A DNA stretch of 64,000 nt from Pycnococcus provasolii (taxonomy: Eukaryota; Chlorophyta; Pseudoscourfieldiophyceae; Pseudoscourfieldiales), in NCBI GenBank assembly GCA_049487715.1, contig CP150582.1, positions 1 to 64,000 on the forward strand, written 5' to 3'. Made by a program: the position numbers and the translations under genes. Positions within the stretch are counted from its first letter, which is position 1. Every line of letters begins with the position of its first letter. Shown piece after piece: positions 28,777-38,783 of the stretch. The notes under the pieces are model-generated. The model was not told where the DNA came from. It did not search any database and was given only the letters and a program-made list of their open reading frames with translations.

Positions 28777-31034
28777 ATGTCGGGGAAGAAGAAGAAGTCG
28801 TCGTCGTCGTCGTCATCATCTACTAGGAAGAAGCGACATGGTGGTGGCAGCCAACAACACAACCTTGAGAAGTCCTTGAGAAAAGATGGTAAGAGGAGTG
28901 TATTAACCCCCCCCCTTCTGCCTCCCACTTCGGCAGAACTCATCCGAAAAGACGAACTGCGAGAACAAAGAAGGTTAAAGAAACTGCTGGGGAAAAGATG
29001 TCGGGATGATGAATTTGACGGGATTGACGGACTTCTCGCGGGACTAGGACTACCTGGTATCTATGACAACGACGACAACGATGGCGAAACTCCTAGTAAG
29101 AAACTGGCGAAGAGTAGTGCAGTGCTCGACGACGACGGCGACGAACAAGAAGAATCGCAGGATGTTGACGACGACTCCTACGACGACCTCGAAGAATCTC
29201 AAGACGACGATGGAATAGAAGATAACGAAGAAGATGACGAAGATGAGCAGCAGCAGCAGCAGCGCGTCCAGCCCCCGAAGAAAAATGTGCAAATGCCAGC
29301 AAAGGCAGGAAAGCAACCAGCAATTAACGCAGAGCTAGCTCGTTCCATCAGGGGCATCTTCAACAGGCTCGGAACCGGCGGCGAGCGGGCTGCGGCGGAG
29401 GCTGTGAACAGACTAGGAACGACGCAGCACGTGTACCACGCCGCTGCCACCGAAGTCTGCCGACTGTGTACGTCCGGGCCCAAATTCACTGACGACTTTG
29501 CGGCGTCCGTGGCTGCCGCGGCTTCAGGTGCCGCCGCGAGGGACCGTGCCAACGAGGCGTTGCCTCGTCTACTCGGCGCACTCGCAAGGCAATTCGAGGA
29601 AAGCTTCGAGGCGTACGAAGTTGCAGCCTCCACGGCGGAAAATGCGAATCTAGCCACCGCCGCGCACAGCCGTGCGTGCCACAACGTGCTCGCGGTACTC
29701 GTGCAGCTCTACCTCCTGGAGGCGACGGGGCCGGAACTGCTTTACTCGCTGCTTTCCGACCACATCGCGCCGCGCCTGCAAGAACTCGATGTCATGCTCG
29801 TGCTTGGCGTGCTTCGTCGCGCGGGCGTGCAGCTACGAACGGCGAATCCGACAGCCATGAAGGCGTTCGTTAGGGCAATCAAGGCGCGTGCAGATGCCAA
29901 GGCGGCGGCGGCACCAGGTGGACAACTGCCGCAGCGGTACCGCCTGATGCTGGAAACTGTGCTGGAAATGAAAAACAAGAAGGGTGATGTCAAGTCAGGT
30001 AGCCCCATGGCGTCGGCGTCGGCGGAGGTTGTTAGATGGCTGCATGGCACCGATGTGAACCTTCGCGATGTGCAGGTGCGTGCTCTCACGTGGGAAGCAG
30101 CCTTGCGCCGCGGTGTCGAGCCACCACAACAACGACAAGAACCATATGACGAAGAAGAAGACGAAGAAGAAGACGAAGAAGAAGACGAAGAAGAAGACGT
30201 CGCGCGCTCGTCTCGTGCAGGAGCAGGAGCAGGAGGGCAGGGGCAGGGGCAGGAGCAGGCGGTGATGACCAACTTGCCATACTTGCCACAAAAATGCGCA
30301 TGAATACCGACCTGAGGCGAAGCATCTTTGCCGCTCTCATGGGCGCCGGCGATGCCATGGATGCCGCTGATCGCCTTGCGCGGCTTAATCTCAAGGGTGC
30401 GCAGCAGACACGCGAGTGCCTGCGCGTGCTTCTCGAGTGCTGTCTTCAAGAACGCGAGTACAACACGTACTACCTCGAGGCGACGCAGCGATACGTAGCA
30501 CGCGTCTCACTGGCGTCAAGCCAATCGCCTGCAGCGGCGGCACGGCGGCGAAAGCACGTATGTTTCGAGCTGACGGGGTGCGTGCTTGATTGCACGAAGG
30601 ATCTTGCGGACGACGCAAATGGCGGTGACAAGAAAAAGGCTTCGAACGGCGCGTCGTCGAAGCGTTCCATGCGCAGAAATGCGCACTTGTCTCTATTTGC
30701 TGCCGGCGCATTTCTTGGCAGTCTACTTGATGCGGTCGCATTCGGCAAGCTCGCCGCGCTTGCACAAATCGGCGGGCCAACGGGAGCCGCCGCTTCCGTG
30801 TTCCGGCACATCATACAGGCAGTGCTACTACGATCCGTCGATAGCGCGGACGCGACGCGCGTGCTCGTGACGCCTGAACGACCTGGAGATGACACTCGCG
30901 ATCACATTCGCGCGGCGGTGACCGCGGCTGCGCACACGCCCGTGCCTTCTGCCATTACGTTGGCATGCGGTGGTCTCACGGAGGTGGACGTGCAGAAGCG
31001 CGCCGCCGCTCTCCTAAAGTTTGAGAAGATTTGA
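28777..31034 (+). CDS. NOM1: Nucleolar MIF4G/MA3 protein NOM1 (Sgd1 family), frame change near the middle
   Basis: Start at 28777 (MSGKKKKSSSS); an ATG at 28726 would add 17 residues. The N-terminus is Lys/Ser-rich, then acidic (DDDGDEQEESQDVDDDSYDD). The MIF4G domain spans about residues 190-450, with RYRLMLETVLEMKNKKG typical of NOM1. The C-terminal MA3 domain is in another frame (+2): DQLAILATKMRMNTDLRRSIFAALM. The first frame stops at 30303, and the switch must fall in 30112-30290, across a DEEED/AGAGAG simple-sequence tract. An intron 30113-~30238 (g|GTGTCG...GGGCAG) would restore frame but the donor is weak; an indel is equally possible. The family recruits DEAD-box helicases in pre-40S ribosome assembly. 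Confidence 0.87.
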
Positions 31035-31090
31035 AGTAATGAACCTTGTATAATAGTTACATAGAGAAAAAAGGGCGAGGGAGAACGGCT

Positions 31091-31558
31091 TTAGCCACCC
31101 ATGAGCACGCGTATCATTACCATGCCCATAGTCAGACCGACGCCCAAGCCAAACATGTGCGTCATTTGGCCCACGAAAGATACAGGCTGCTGCTGGTTGG
31201 CGGGTGGGTCGAAGACGGTTGGCTGGTGCTGGTTGCGATTGACCATAACGTCGTTAGGACCGGGAGGAGGTGCACCAATCTCCGTCGTATCGCCGGTGAG
31301 CTTGTTCCAGTAGTAAACACCTTGAGGTGTCTCCACAGGCTGCCAAGGGCTTTTCTTTGGCGGCGGAGCAGCAGACTGGTGCACGAGCGAGTCGGAGTCG
31401 CGGCGCCGACCCGTTCGCCTTTCCGCGAGCAGCGCAGGAGACGACGACGCAAGCGCACGACACGACAACGCAACCGCAGGAGACGACGACGCAAGCGCAG
31501 GAGACAGCAGCATCTTCAGCCCGGCGGAGGCGGAACGGAGGCGGAGGAAAAGCGCCAT
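31091..31558 (-). CDS. Mitochondrial-type single-pass protein with one WW domain
   Basis: 155 residues, ATG at 31558. The N-terminus (MALFLRLRSASAGLKMLL) is a good mitochondrial presequence, continuing Ala/Ser/Arg-rich to about residue 55. A single WW domain lies at about 70-100 (WQPVETPQGVYYWNKLTGD), with both Trp, the aromatic pair and the trailing Pro present. The C-terminus is a Gly-rich membrane helix (FGLGVGLTMGMVMIRVLM) with GxxxG-like spacing. Small organellar WW proteins are rare. It may bind a Pro-rich partner at a mitochondrial membrane. It is convergent with NOM1, with 56 bp between stops. Confidence 0.7.
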   Translation of the reverse strand: MALFLRLRSASAGLKMLLSPALASSSPAVALSCRALASSSPALLAERRTGRRRDSDSLVHQSAAPPPKKSPWQPVETPQGVYYWNKLTGDTTEIGAPPPGPNDVMVNRNQHQPTVFDPPANQQQPVSFVGQMTHMFGLGVGLTMGMVMIRVLMGG

Positions 31559-31965
31559 ACTTTATTACTTTTTACGTTTCCCGAGGATTGACGCGGAAGG
31601 GGGAGAGGAGGAGAGCAGGTGCGTAACAGAGGAATCGATTCATTCGGGTTTAGGGGTTCAGGCGTCGAACCCCTAAATCGTTAATTGTGCAAGGGCATGG
31701 TTGGTACATATTTTAAGACGTCTTAAATATGCCCTTTGATTTGTGACTTCTTTGGCAACGAGACGTCCGGCGACTTTTTGACTTTCTCAAAAGCTGAGCT
31801 TCCAAACCACTGCACACAAGTTCAACAGCACCAAAACAAATTGGTCGCGCTGGGCACTCGCTGAAGAAGCTTTACCTTTTAGATTTATACTTCTTTTTAC
31901 AACCTTCCTTTTTCAAATAAAAAAAGTATTCAAAAATTCCTAGTTTAGCCTTATTTAAAAAAAGG
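31559..31965. other. Intergenic region with two strong palindromes
   Basis: 407 bp, AT-rich. It contains an 11-bp perfect stem with a 7-base loop (31649-31659 with 31667-31677, TTTAGGGGTTC) and a 14-bp perfect palindrome TTAAGACGTCTTAA at 31713-31726 nested in an 8-bp inverted repeat. It includes the promoter of the WW gene on the left and the 3' end of the syntaxin gene on the right. Confidence 0.6.
31649..31736. repeat. Hairpin and nested palindrome
   Basis: Hairpin 1: TTTAGGGGTTC (31649-31659), loop AGGCGTC, GAACCCCTAAA (31667-31677), perfect over 11 bp. Palindrome 2: AAGGGCAT (31691-31698) pairs with ATGCCCTT (31729-31736) around the perfect core TTAAGACGTCTTAA (31713-31726). The first arm carries a telomere-like TTTAGGGG word. 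Confidence 0.8.
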
Positions 31966-33105
31966 CTATGCGCTGCCGCTCTGCCACGGCTTAAGCACGC
32001 CCACGACAATCACGCACACGATAATCAGTAAAATAATAAGCGCCCAGCACATCCACTTGCGCGTGTTCTGCTGCAACGTCTTTGCTTGAACAAGCTGCTT
32101 CTGGCCGGCAACGACGTGGTCGAGGCTCTTCTTCACGTTCGCCTCGATGTTATCCAGCAGCTCGCCTTGTCTGTCAACGAGAACAGCCATGTCGAGAAAG
32201 CACTGGTGCAGGTCGAGAAGCCCGCGCTCGAGCTCGCGGATCGCCTCGTGCCTTTCCTGCAGCTCCGCCACAGCCTCGAGCACGCGGCCTCGTCCCTGCT
32301 CGAGCATAGCCGTCTGGAACACCGTCTCAGCCTTGCCTGACGCGATGAGCTCCTCCACCTGCTCCTCGCTTGGTGCCTGGCCAGTCACCGCCTCGACGCG
32401 CATCTCCACCACCTCGCGGTGCTCGCTCTGCAGCCTATGGCGCAGCGCCTGGAAGCTCTCAAGAGTCGTCTTCAGCTTCTTCTGCAGCCCTGCCGTCACG
32501 GACGTTCGCGTTCGGTCTTGCGTGGAGTTGGCGCCGCACTGCTGTCGCACCGACTCGTTCGCGCTCTGGAGTGCGTCGAGCCTGTCTTTGCACTTTTTGG
32601 CGAGCCTCTGGGTTTCCGTGACGAGTCCAGCCATGTCCTCGCGGCTTTGCTTCAACCTCTCCGGCGCGGTGATTGACTTGGCGCGTTCGTTGGCGTCGAC
32701 GAGTTTTCCAAAGTTGGCCTCCACGGCGGCGATGAGGCTCTTGACCTCCGAAACTTCTGCGAAGAAGCTTCCCATGGGGTCGTTCGCGATGGCGCCAGCT
32801 GCTGCAGTTTGTGCGGCGTCCACTCCAGACGCGGCTGCGGTCTGCGCCATAGAGAGGACGACCGCGCCCGCCTTGTTGTCGTTCGCCCGAAATCGCCCGA
32901 TTCCACTCGAAGGTTGCGAAGGCGCCGCGTTCGTCGTCGAAGGCGGCGGCGCGGTGGCGACGGGCATATCCAAGACGACTTCCCCGTCGTTGATCCCCGA
33001 GGCAACGTTTGCGGCCGCACTTGCACTAGCGCCGCGAGGCTGCGGGAGCGCGGCCGACGCGGGTAAATTCGCACCGGCGCCCACCGCACCCAGCAGGTTG
33101 TTCAT
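31966..33105 (-). CDS. Syntaxin, plasma-membrane-type Qa-SNARE
   Basis: 379 residues from the ATG at 33105 (MNNLLGAVG); the frame runs on upstream but lacks similarity. The N-terminal ~100 residues are Ala/Pro-rich. A three-helix Habc domain (about 115-260, starting FFAEVSEVKSLIAAVEANFGKLV) is followed by a SNARE helix at about 285-345. The central Gln of the zero layer is in GLLDLHQCFLDMAVLV, with the syntaxin signature continuing VDRQGELLDNIEANV. A C-terminal anchor (WALIILLIIVCVIVVGVL) precedes a short lumenal tail. This order and signature fit plant SYP1/animal syntaxin-1-like proteins that mediate exocytic fusion. Confidence 0.88.
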   Translation of the reverse strand: MNNLLGAVGAGANLPASAALPQPRGASASAAANVASGINDGEVVLDMPVATAPPPSTTNAAPSQPSSGIGRFRANDNKAGAVVLSMAQTAAASGVDAAQTAAAGAIANDPMGSFFAEVSEVKSLIAAVEANFGKLVDANERAKSITAPERLKQSREDMAGLVTETQRLAKKCKDRLDALQSANESVRQQCGANSTQDRTRTSVTAGLQKKLKTTLESFQALRHRLQSEHREVVEMRVEAVTGQAPSEEQVEELIASGKAETVFQTAMLEQGRGRVLEAVAELQERHEAIRELERGLLDLHQCFLDMAVLVDRQGELLDNIEANVKKSLDHVVAGQKQLVQAKTLQQNTRKWMCWALIILLIIVCVIVVGVLKPWQSGSA

Positions 33106-33750
33106 AATAATAAGTAGGACTATGCACACACACACGCGTGCGAGTTGGCCTAGAGGAGGTGGGAGGAAAAAAGGGGCAATGGCGGAGGAGGGAGGAGGGA
33201 GGAGGAGGAGGCGGGAAACCCAAGGATGAATTCGCACGTGTTTCTTTCGTGTTTCTTTCTTACCACTGGTACTATGGTAAGTTTATATCCTAGGTTGGTA
33301 GTTCTTACCTTAAATTCTTTCCTTGCCCGACCTTAAAAGCAGTTAAGCTCCGTCCTCACTCCTCCTCCTCGTCATCGCCATTCGCCACCTTAGACTATCC
33401 CGCCTTGCATTCCCGCCTTGCATTCCTTTCATGACCACCTTCGTGAGCGTGACCTTCCCACGTGCTTCCCACGAGTCGAATCAATCTATTCGGGTTTAGA
33501 GCAATTCGCACGTTTCCTGAGTTGTTTGTTTCGGGGTTTCCTTTCCGACCTTTCTTTCAGCCTGAAACTTCGCTTTTAGGTTTTTCCCCCCTCCTCTCCT
33601 CCCCTCCTCCCTCCCTTCTTCTTCTTCGGGACCCGTTCTCCTCCCAGGTACCGGCTCCATTCGATAGCACCTCTTTTCACGCGGCTGCTCTGCGCGCACA
33701 AATAAGTCACTTCACGTTCAGCACAGCACAGCACACTTATAATAAATAGT
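33106..33750. promoter_or_regulatory. Divergent intergenic region, syntaxin / proteasome PSMB4
   Basis: 645 bp between divergent starts. Long CT-rich tracts occur at 33355-33420 and 33585-33650, and GGTAAG/CTTACC words near 33260-33310. No RNA gene or credible ORF seen. Confidence 0.5.
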
Positions 33751-34704
33751 ATGCAGCCGTCCCTGCCGTCGCACCACCCGCTGCTGGGACCTGACACCGC
33801 AATCCTCGCCGCGCAGCAGCAGTCGGCATCCGCGAGCTTCTTTCACAACCAACGTACCAACACAGCTCACCAAGATGCCAACAGCAACGCCGTACTCGCG
33901 CCAGCGTCAGGTGCAATGCCGTTCACCGTCGCGCCGCCGCAGGCACACGCGCCATTCGACGCAGGCGCACTCGCATTCGACGCCGCGATCACCAACGCGC
34001 CCCCAGGCGCGCCGAACAAGCACACGACGTACCCGTACGTAACAGGAACGTCCGTGCTCGCTATCAAGTACAAGGACGGTATCATGATGGCTGCGGACAC
34101 ACTCGGCGCGTACGGCGCGACCAAGAGGTACAAGTCGATCAGCAGAATTGTGCCCGCAGCCCCAACCACGCTTGTTGGCGCGGGTGGGGAGATCAGCGAC
34201 TTCCAGTACATCAGCAAGCTTCTGACGGAGCTCAACGACAACGACGTCATTCGCGACGACGGAGTCGTGCTCAAGCCTCGCGAGGTGTTCGCGTACCTGC
34301 AGCGCGTCATGTACAACCGCCGCAACAAGTTCGACCCTCTTTGGAATAGCCTTGTCGTTGGTGGCGTGGACCAGGCGACGGGCGAGGCGTTCCTGGGAAC
34401 GTGCAGCATGATTGGCGTGTCGTACACCGACTCGCACGTCGCGACGGGATTTGGAAACCACCTCGCACGGCCACTCTTCCGCAACGAGCAGCGCGACGAC
34501 ATGACGGAGCAGGAGGCGCGAGCACTGCTCGAGAAGGCTCTTCGCGTGTGCTACTACAGGGACAAAAACTCCATCAACAAGTTTGTCATCGGAACCGTCA
34601 CCAAGGAGTCTGGCATGAAGGTGAGCGAGCCATTCAGCCTGTCCACCGAGTGGGGATACGACGCTTTCGTGCACCCGACGAAGCACGCGCTAGGATCGTG
34701 GTGA
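33751..34704 (+). CDS. PSMB4: 20S proteasome subunit beta-4 (PSMB4/PBG1; beta7 in structural naming)
   Basis: 317 residues. A propeptide of about 87 residues, Ala/Gln-rich and longer than the human one (45), precedes TTYPYVTGTSVLAIKYKDG, which matches the mature start of PSMB4. The core has the beta fold with VGAGGEISDFQYISKLL, LWNSLVVGGVD, and LGTCSMIGVSYTDSHVATGFGNHLARPLFR. This subunit has no peptidase activity: it keeps a Thr at the mature N-terminus but lacks the other catalytic residues. It closes the beta ring late in 20S assembly. The C-terminal tail (FVHPTKHALGSW) is close to the plant form. Confidence 0.93.
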   Translation: MQPSLPSHHPLLGPDTAILAAQQQSASASFFHNQRTNTAHQDANSNAVLAPASGAMPFTVAPPQAHAPFDAGALAFDAAITNAPPGAPNKHTTYPYVTGTSVLAIKYKDGIMMAADTLGAYGATKRYKSISRIVPAAPTTLVGAGGEISDFQYISKLLTELNDNDVIRDDGVVLKPREVFAYLQRVMYNRRNKFDPLWNSLVVGGVDQATGEAFLGTCSMIGVSYTDSHVATGFGNHLARPLFRNEQRDDMTEQEARALLEKALRVCYYRDKNSINKFVIGTVTKESGMKVSEPFSLSTEWGYDAFVHPTKHALGSW

Positions 34705-34861
34705 AAGCACATGTTGTTGGCTTGTTGCGCGCGTGTAACCTACAGTCGTTTTTTTATTGCCTCGACGAGCACGTGCGACTTGCCTTTTTTTCAAGTTTTG
34801 TTGTTAGTACTTACTTCTATACGCGCAAGCGCCGCGCAACACACAGCATGTACCTATTATC

Positions 34862-35973
34862 TCAGCGCATGCCCAACCTTGGCTCTGGCATGCCGTCAAG
34901 GAGTCCGCTGCTGTAGAATCTTTTCATGATACGTGCATTCTCCTCAGCGTTGGCGTTTCGCCCCTTCTCGCACATGACCTCCGCAAACGGCATAGCCATG
35001 GCGTCGAACATGAGCGCGTTCGTACTCCCTTCCGGTGGTCGAAGTTTGTTTGCCAAGTCTGAACGTCCCATCTTGCTCAAGTGAATCACCAAGCAAGCGA
35101 CCGTGTTGTTGACCGTGCCTTCTAAGCCATTCGCGGAACCGTCGTCGTCCAGGCGTTCGTCGGCATTTAGCCACCACGTCACCTCCGAGAGTTGTCCAGG
35201 CGTATCAAGGTGCCCTGCCTCGACGAGGGCTTTCACGGCATCCTTAACACAGCACGCGAGCTTGAGCGAGCGGTGACACTATCTGTGCTCGCCTCGAGGT
35301 CTGCGGGATCGCAAAGGCGCAACGCAGCTCTCGCGCATCGTAGCGTGGCATGGAGGCCGCCAGCGCGAAAGAACTCGGCCGTGCGCCTCGCGTGCATTCG
35401 ATTGAAGCCTTTGTTTCCATTCGTGAATACGTTTCCAGAGAAACCGTCGTGCAGCACGCTACACCACGTGGTGAGCAACATCGAGCCCACCAGCTTGAGT
35501 CCTCCCTTCTTGTGTGCATTCGTATCGTTGTAATAGGTGGTCAATTGGTTCGTTTCCTTCTCGATGAGCGCAACCAGCAGATCTGCAATGGAGCCACAAT
35601 ATTCATTGCGCTCCGCTGCGTCCCACACGTCGTCAAGGCACAGCATCCCTTCGTCGCACAGCGCGTACAGCTCCCTAAACGACGTCCCTTTGGAATCAAG
35701 CGAGTTCTCCTCCGCGAGCGAGTTTTGCGCGAGTGTGCATATTTCGTCGGCGAGTCTTTCCGCGCCGTACACTTGCACGTTCGCCGGCCGTGCTCTCACA
35801 GTTTCGTTGTTGAGCGACTCGTTCAGGCACATGCACTCGTACCTCCCCGACTCCTCGTGGTACGCCTTAACACGCACGAACGCGTCGTTGAGGTCCGGGC
35901 GCGCCTTGAGTCCATGCAGAAGGCACAGGGCGCCAGGGGCAGGAGCGAGGGCATCCGACGACATGGTTGCCAT
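34862..35973 (-). CDS. Unknown protein with N-terminal hydrophobic segment, frame broken near 35,250
   Basis: Two frames on the minus strand belong together. The first runs to a stop at 35233; its only early ATG is at 35973 (MATMSSDALAPAPG), although a hydrophobic run (GVSLAPFLVTLLVMATM) continues upstream without an ATG. The second, ending at 34862, picks up as LKLACCVKDAVKALVEAGHL. The first part contains an HGLKARPDLND...ESGRYECMCLN...VRARPANVQVY block, a small SH3-like module common in algal proteins. The second part is helical. The change lies between about 35233 and 35285 and no phase-consistent GT-AG intron was found, so a one-base indel (error or mutation) is likely. Function not recognised. 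Confidence 0.5.
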
Positions 35974-36152
35974 CACGAGTAGAGTCACGAGGAAAGGCGC
36001 CAAACTCACTCCGGCGAGGACCACGTCTTGAGTCTTGACCCTCCCCTCCTGGACTGAAAAACCTGACTGAAAAGGGAAAACAATGTGCTTTTCTTACGTG
36101 ACTCTCCCTCCCTCCGTCACACTCCCCCCCTCTACCTTCCTACCCTTTGTTT

Positions 36153-38509
36153 TTACTCGTCCCCTTGCCGCTTGTAAGCGCCCTTGCCCATGTTCACAGG
36201 CACGCTCTTCAGCGCCGCCTCCTTCCCGCGCTTGTACGCGCCCTTACCCATGTTCACGGGCACGCTCTTCAGCGCGCGCTCCTTTGCCGACTCGTCAGCC
36301 GACTCCGCCATGCGACGTGCCACCTCCTCCTCGCGCCAAGCCTCCGCGAGCTTGCCCGCGGCAACCTGCGCCGCGAGCACCGCATTCTCCTCCGCGAACA
36401 CATCGCTCTCGAACGCATCCCAACCCTCGAACAGGTGCAAGTTCACCTCGTCCGTACCTCGCCGCGTCGTGTTCGTCGAAAGCGATCGAAGCACGCGCAT
36501 CTCAAGCTTAGCCTCCAGCTGCGCCTGATGTCCGATCACCTGATTTGCCGGAAGCGCGAGGCCGTGCACGCGAAGTCCCATGCTTTCCTTCGCGCCCTCG
36601 AGCTTTCGCGTGATCTCAGGCTTCGGTGGACGCAGCTCGCCGTCAGTCACGAGAAGAATGTCGCTATTTGCCCACTTCGCGTCGTGCAGCCTTTCAAGGC
36701 AACGCGTGAGCGGAACGTTGAATTCCGTGCCACCATTGAACGTGCGCTCGAGGAATCCCATCAATGTTGCAAGGCTCTCTGGATCGTGATTCAGCTCCAG
36801 CTCTGCTACCTCGTCGTCGCCGGCGAACGCGAATGCGTAGCAGTCGCGCTCCTGCGATCGCGCCTGCCTCATGCACTCGATTGCGATCGCCTTCGCAACG
36901 TCCTCGCGCGTTCCTCGCATGCTTCCGCTGCTGTCGACGCACAGCAGGATCGGCCCGCGCTCCGCCGTGGGCCTGATCTCGCGCCTGTACACATCCGGAA
37001 CGTCAGCCGGCTGCTCGGACCACCCGTCGCGCTCGTAGCTCATCAGGTTGCGTTCAGCAAGGCGTGCGAAGAACAGCAGCTTCGCCTCGCGATTCGTGCG
37101 ACCTTTCGCGAGCAGTGCAGCCTCCGCGGGGAGCATGCGCGACAAATCGTCGGAGCGGCACAGACCGCGCGTCTCCTGCTGCTCGAACACGGTGCGCAGC
37201 AGTCCCAGCCTCGCTTTTTCGTCGAACACCTGGCAGGGCGACTTGCGCAGTGGTCCCCATCCCGCACCTCGCCCGAGCGTGCGCACAAGAGCGCGAAGCT
37301 CCTCGCACTCCTCGAGCTGCTTGCGGTATCCGTCGAGTTTGCTGAATCCCTCGCGTTGCCATGCCGCCGCATCTGGATCAAACGACGAGCCTTCCTGCGT
37401 TCCCAGCAGAGCCTCGAGTCCGTCGAATGCGCGTCCTACAGACTCGAGCGCGGCTAGCGACGGTCCCCACCGGCTCATGAGTCGGCGTGCGAGGCGGTCG
37501 CTTGCTGCAACCGCGTGCTCGTGGCACGATGCTGGCGCACGCGCGAGAAGACGCACAGCCGTCTGATCGTCGTCGTGCTCTGAGATTGTACCCTCGGCGG
37601 TGGCATCTGCGGCTGCGGCGACTGGCACCTTTTTCTTCTTCTTAACAGGCTTTCGCTTGCGCATCATGCTGAGAAGGTTCGACTCAGCTTCCGCCTGCTT
37701 TGCGGTTCTTGTCGCTGGTTGGGCGGCAGGTTTCTTCTCTGCACTTGCCGCTGCTGCTGCTGCTTCTGTTGATGATGTTGTCGTCTCCTCATCCGCCTCA
37801 GGTGCAGCCTCCTGACCCTGAGCTGCCGTACTGCTCTTCTGAGTTTCCTGGAATGCGATGGCTGCGCTGGACGCGACGGCATTTCTCTGTTGGTTTTCGA
37901 GCGTGAGGTGCATTTGAAGCACCTCCTTGAGAAGTGCGTCCATGAGCGCGGGGTGCTGATATGCGAGTCGCTGTGCCCCCGACCGTGTGAGTGCCTGTCC
38001 CGCAAACTCCTTCAGCGGCGACGGCGGCCACGGCGCGTCCATGGGCGGCGGTTCGCCGCGTTCCATGGCGCTTCTCCACATGACGACCCCCTGCGCAACC
38101 GCCTCGGCGGACGTGACTGGAATGTTCCACCCGTCTTGTTTGTGCGCGGCGCGTTCCGCCGCGCCTCGCGCCATGGCGTCCCTGAGCCTCAAAATGTTCG
38201 GGACGAGCGGCGTTGGCACCTTCGCGAGCGCGCCGAGTCCCTGCGACAAGCCCGAAGCGGCGTCGTCCAGGGAAGGCGGACTTGGATTTGAAGTTGAAGT
38301 TGATGCATCCCCAAAGAGCAAAGAGGATGACGAGGATGAGACAGCATGCACAGAAGATGCTTTTAGGAGATGTCTTGAGAAGACATGTTTAGTCAGCTTA
38401 AGGTGGTCCCTCACCCTAACCCCTGCACGCACATGTGCATGTGTGCAAGAGGCACGACCGTGCTCCAGTTGCCGAGGCGGCGGACATGCGAGAGGGAGGG
38501 CGAGGACAT
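36153..38509 (-). CDS. VIAA: ViaA-like VWA-domain protein, predicted plastid
   Basis: The long frame (to 38432) has no early ATG. I propose exon 1 at 38509-38433 (MSSPSLSHVRRLGN, transit-like), a 59-bp intron, and exon 2 at 38373-36153, total 765 residues. The C-terminal VWA domain matches bacterial ViaA: MIDAS motif LLCVDSSGSMRG, then RDCYAFAF, FLERTFNGGTEFN, and ANSDILLVTDGEL with the distal Asp. The long helical region before it also fits ViaA; a Lys-rich linker (RKRKPVKKKKKVPV) interrupts it. In E. coli ViaA stimulates the MoxR-type ATPase RavA and acts at respiratory complexes under stress. Here it faces a RavA-like gene head to head. The C-terminus repeats ALKSVPVNMGKGAYKR twice. Confidence 0.85.
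36171..36285 (-). repeat. Direct repeat encoding a duplicated ViaA-like C-terminal motif
   Basis: Two copies of a 57-bp unit encode ALKSVPVNMGKGAYKR near the C-terminus of the ViaA-like protein. Nucleotide identity is very high, with only a few differences between copies, so the duplication is recent or maintained by conversion. Confidence 0.85.
38374..38432 (-). other. Proposed short intron at the ViaA-like 5' end
   Basis: Donor GTGCGT at 38432, acceptor CTTCTCAAG ending at 38374, with a GCTGAC branch-like motif between. Phase 2 on both sides. It is inferred because the main frame lacks an ATG upstream of the conserved region. Confidence 0.5.
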
Positions 38510-38783
38510 GCGACTGGGAAAGGGTGAGAGGATAGGGTCCCTGACTCCCTCCCTGTTCCTGTGATGAGTGGGATGGATGGGGCAGATCTTTGCGGAGGAT
38601 CTTTCTTTGATCTTTTCCGGGTTACTTTTTTTCCCTTTTGCTTTTTCCACAAAGCTGTCAGCCCTCGCGGTGTCGTGTGTAAGTCGGAAGAAACACCCTG
38701 GGGTCCGGGCGTCCGACTCACACAACAAGTAACAAGTCTCCCCCCTTGTCTATCCATTCTCCTCTTTTGTCTTTACCTTTGTC
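38510..38783. promoter_or_regulatory. Shared promoter region of the ViaA-like and RavA-like genes
   Basis: 274 bp between the proposed ViaA-like start (38509, minus) and the RavA-like start (38784, plus). If the intron model is wrong the gap is 351 bp. Such a head-to-head arrangement would allow joint expression of the two partners. Confidence 0.5.

Noticed and set aside
36147-37457. 436-codon frame antisense to the ViaA-like gene
   Set aside because: Shadow of the VWA gene; the sense strand has MIDAS and ViaA motifs.
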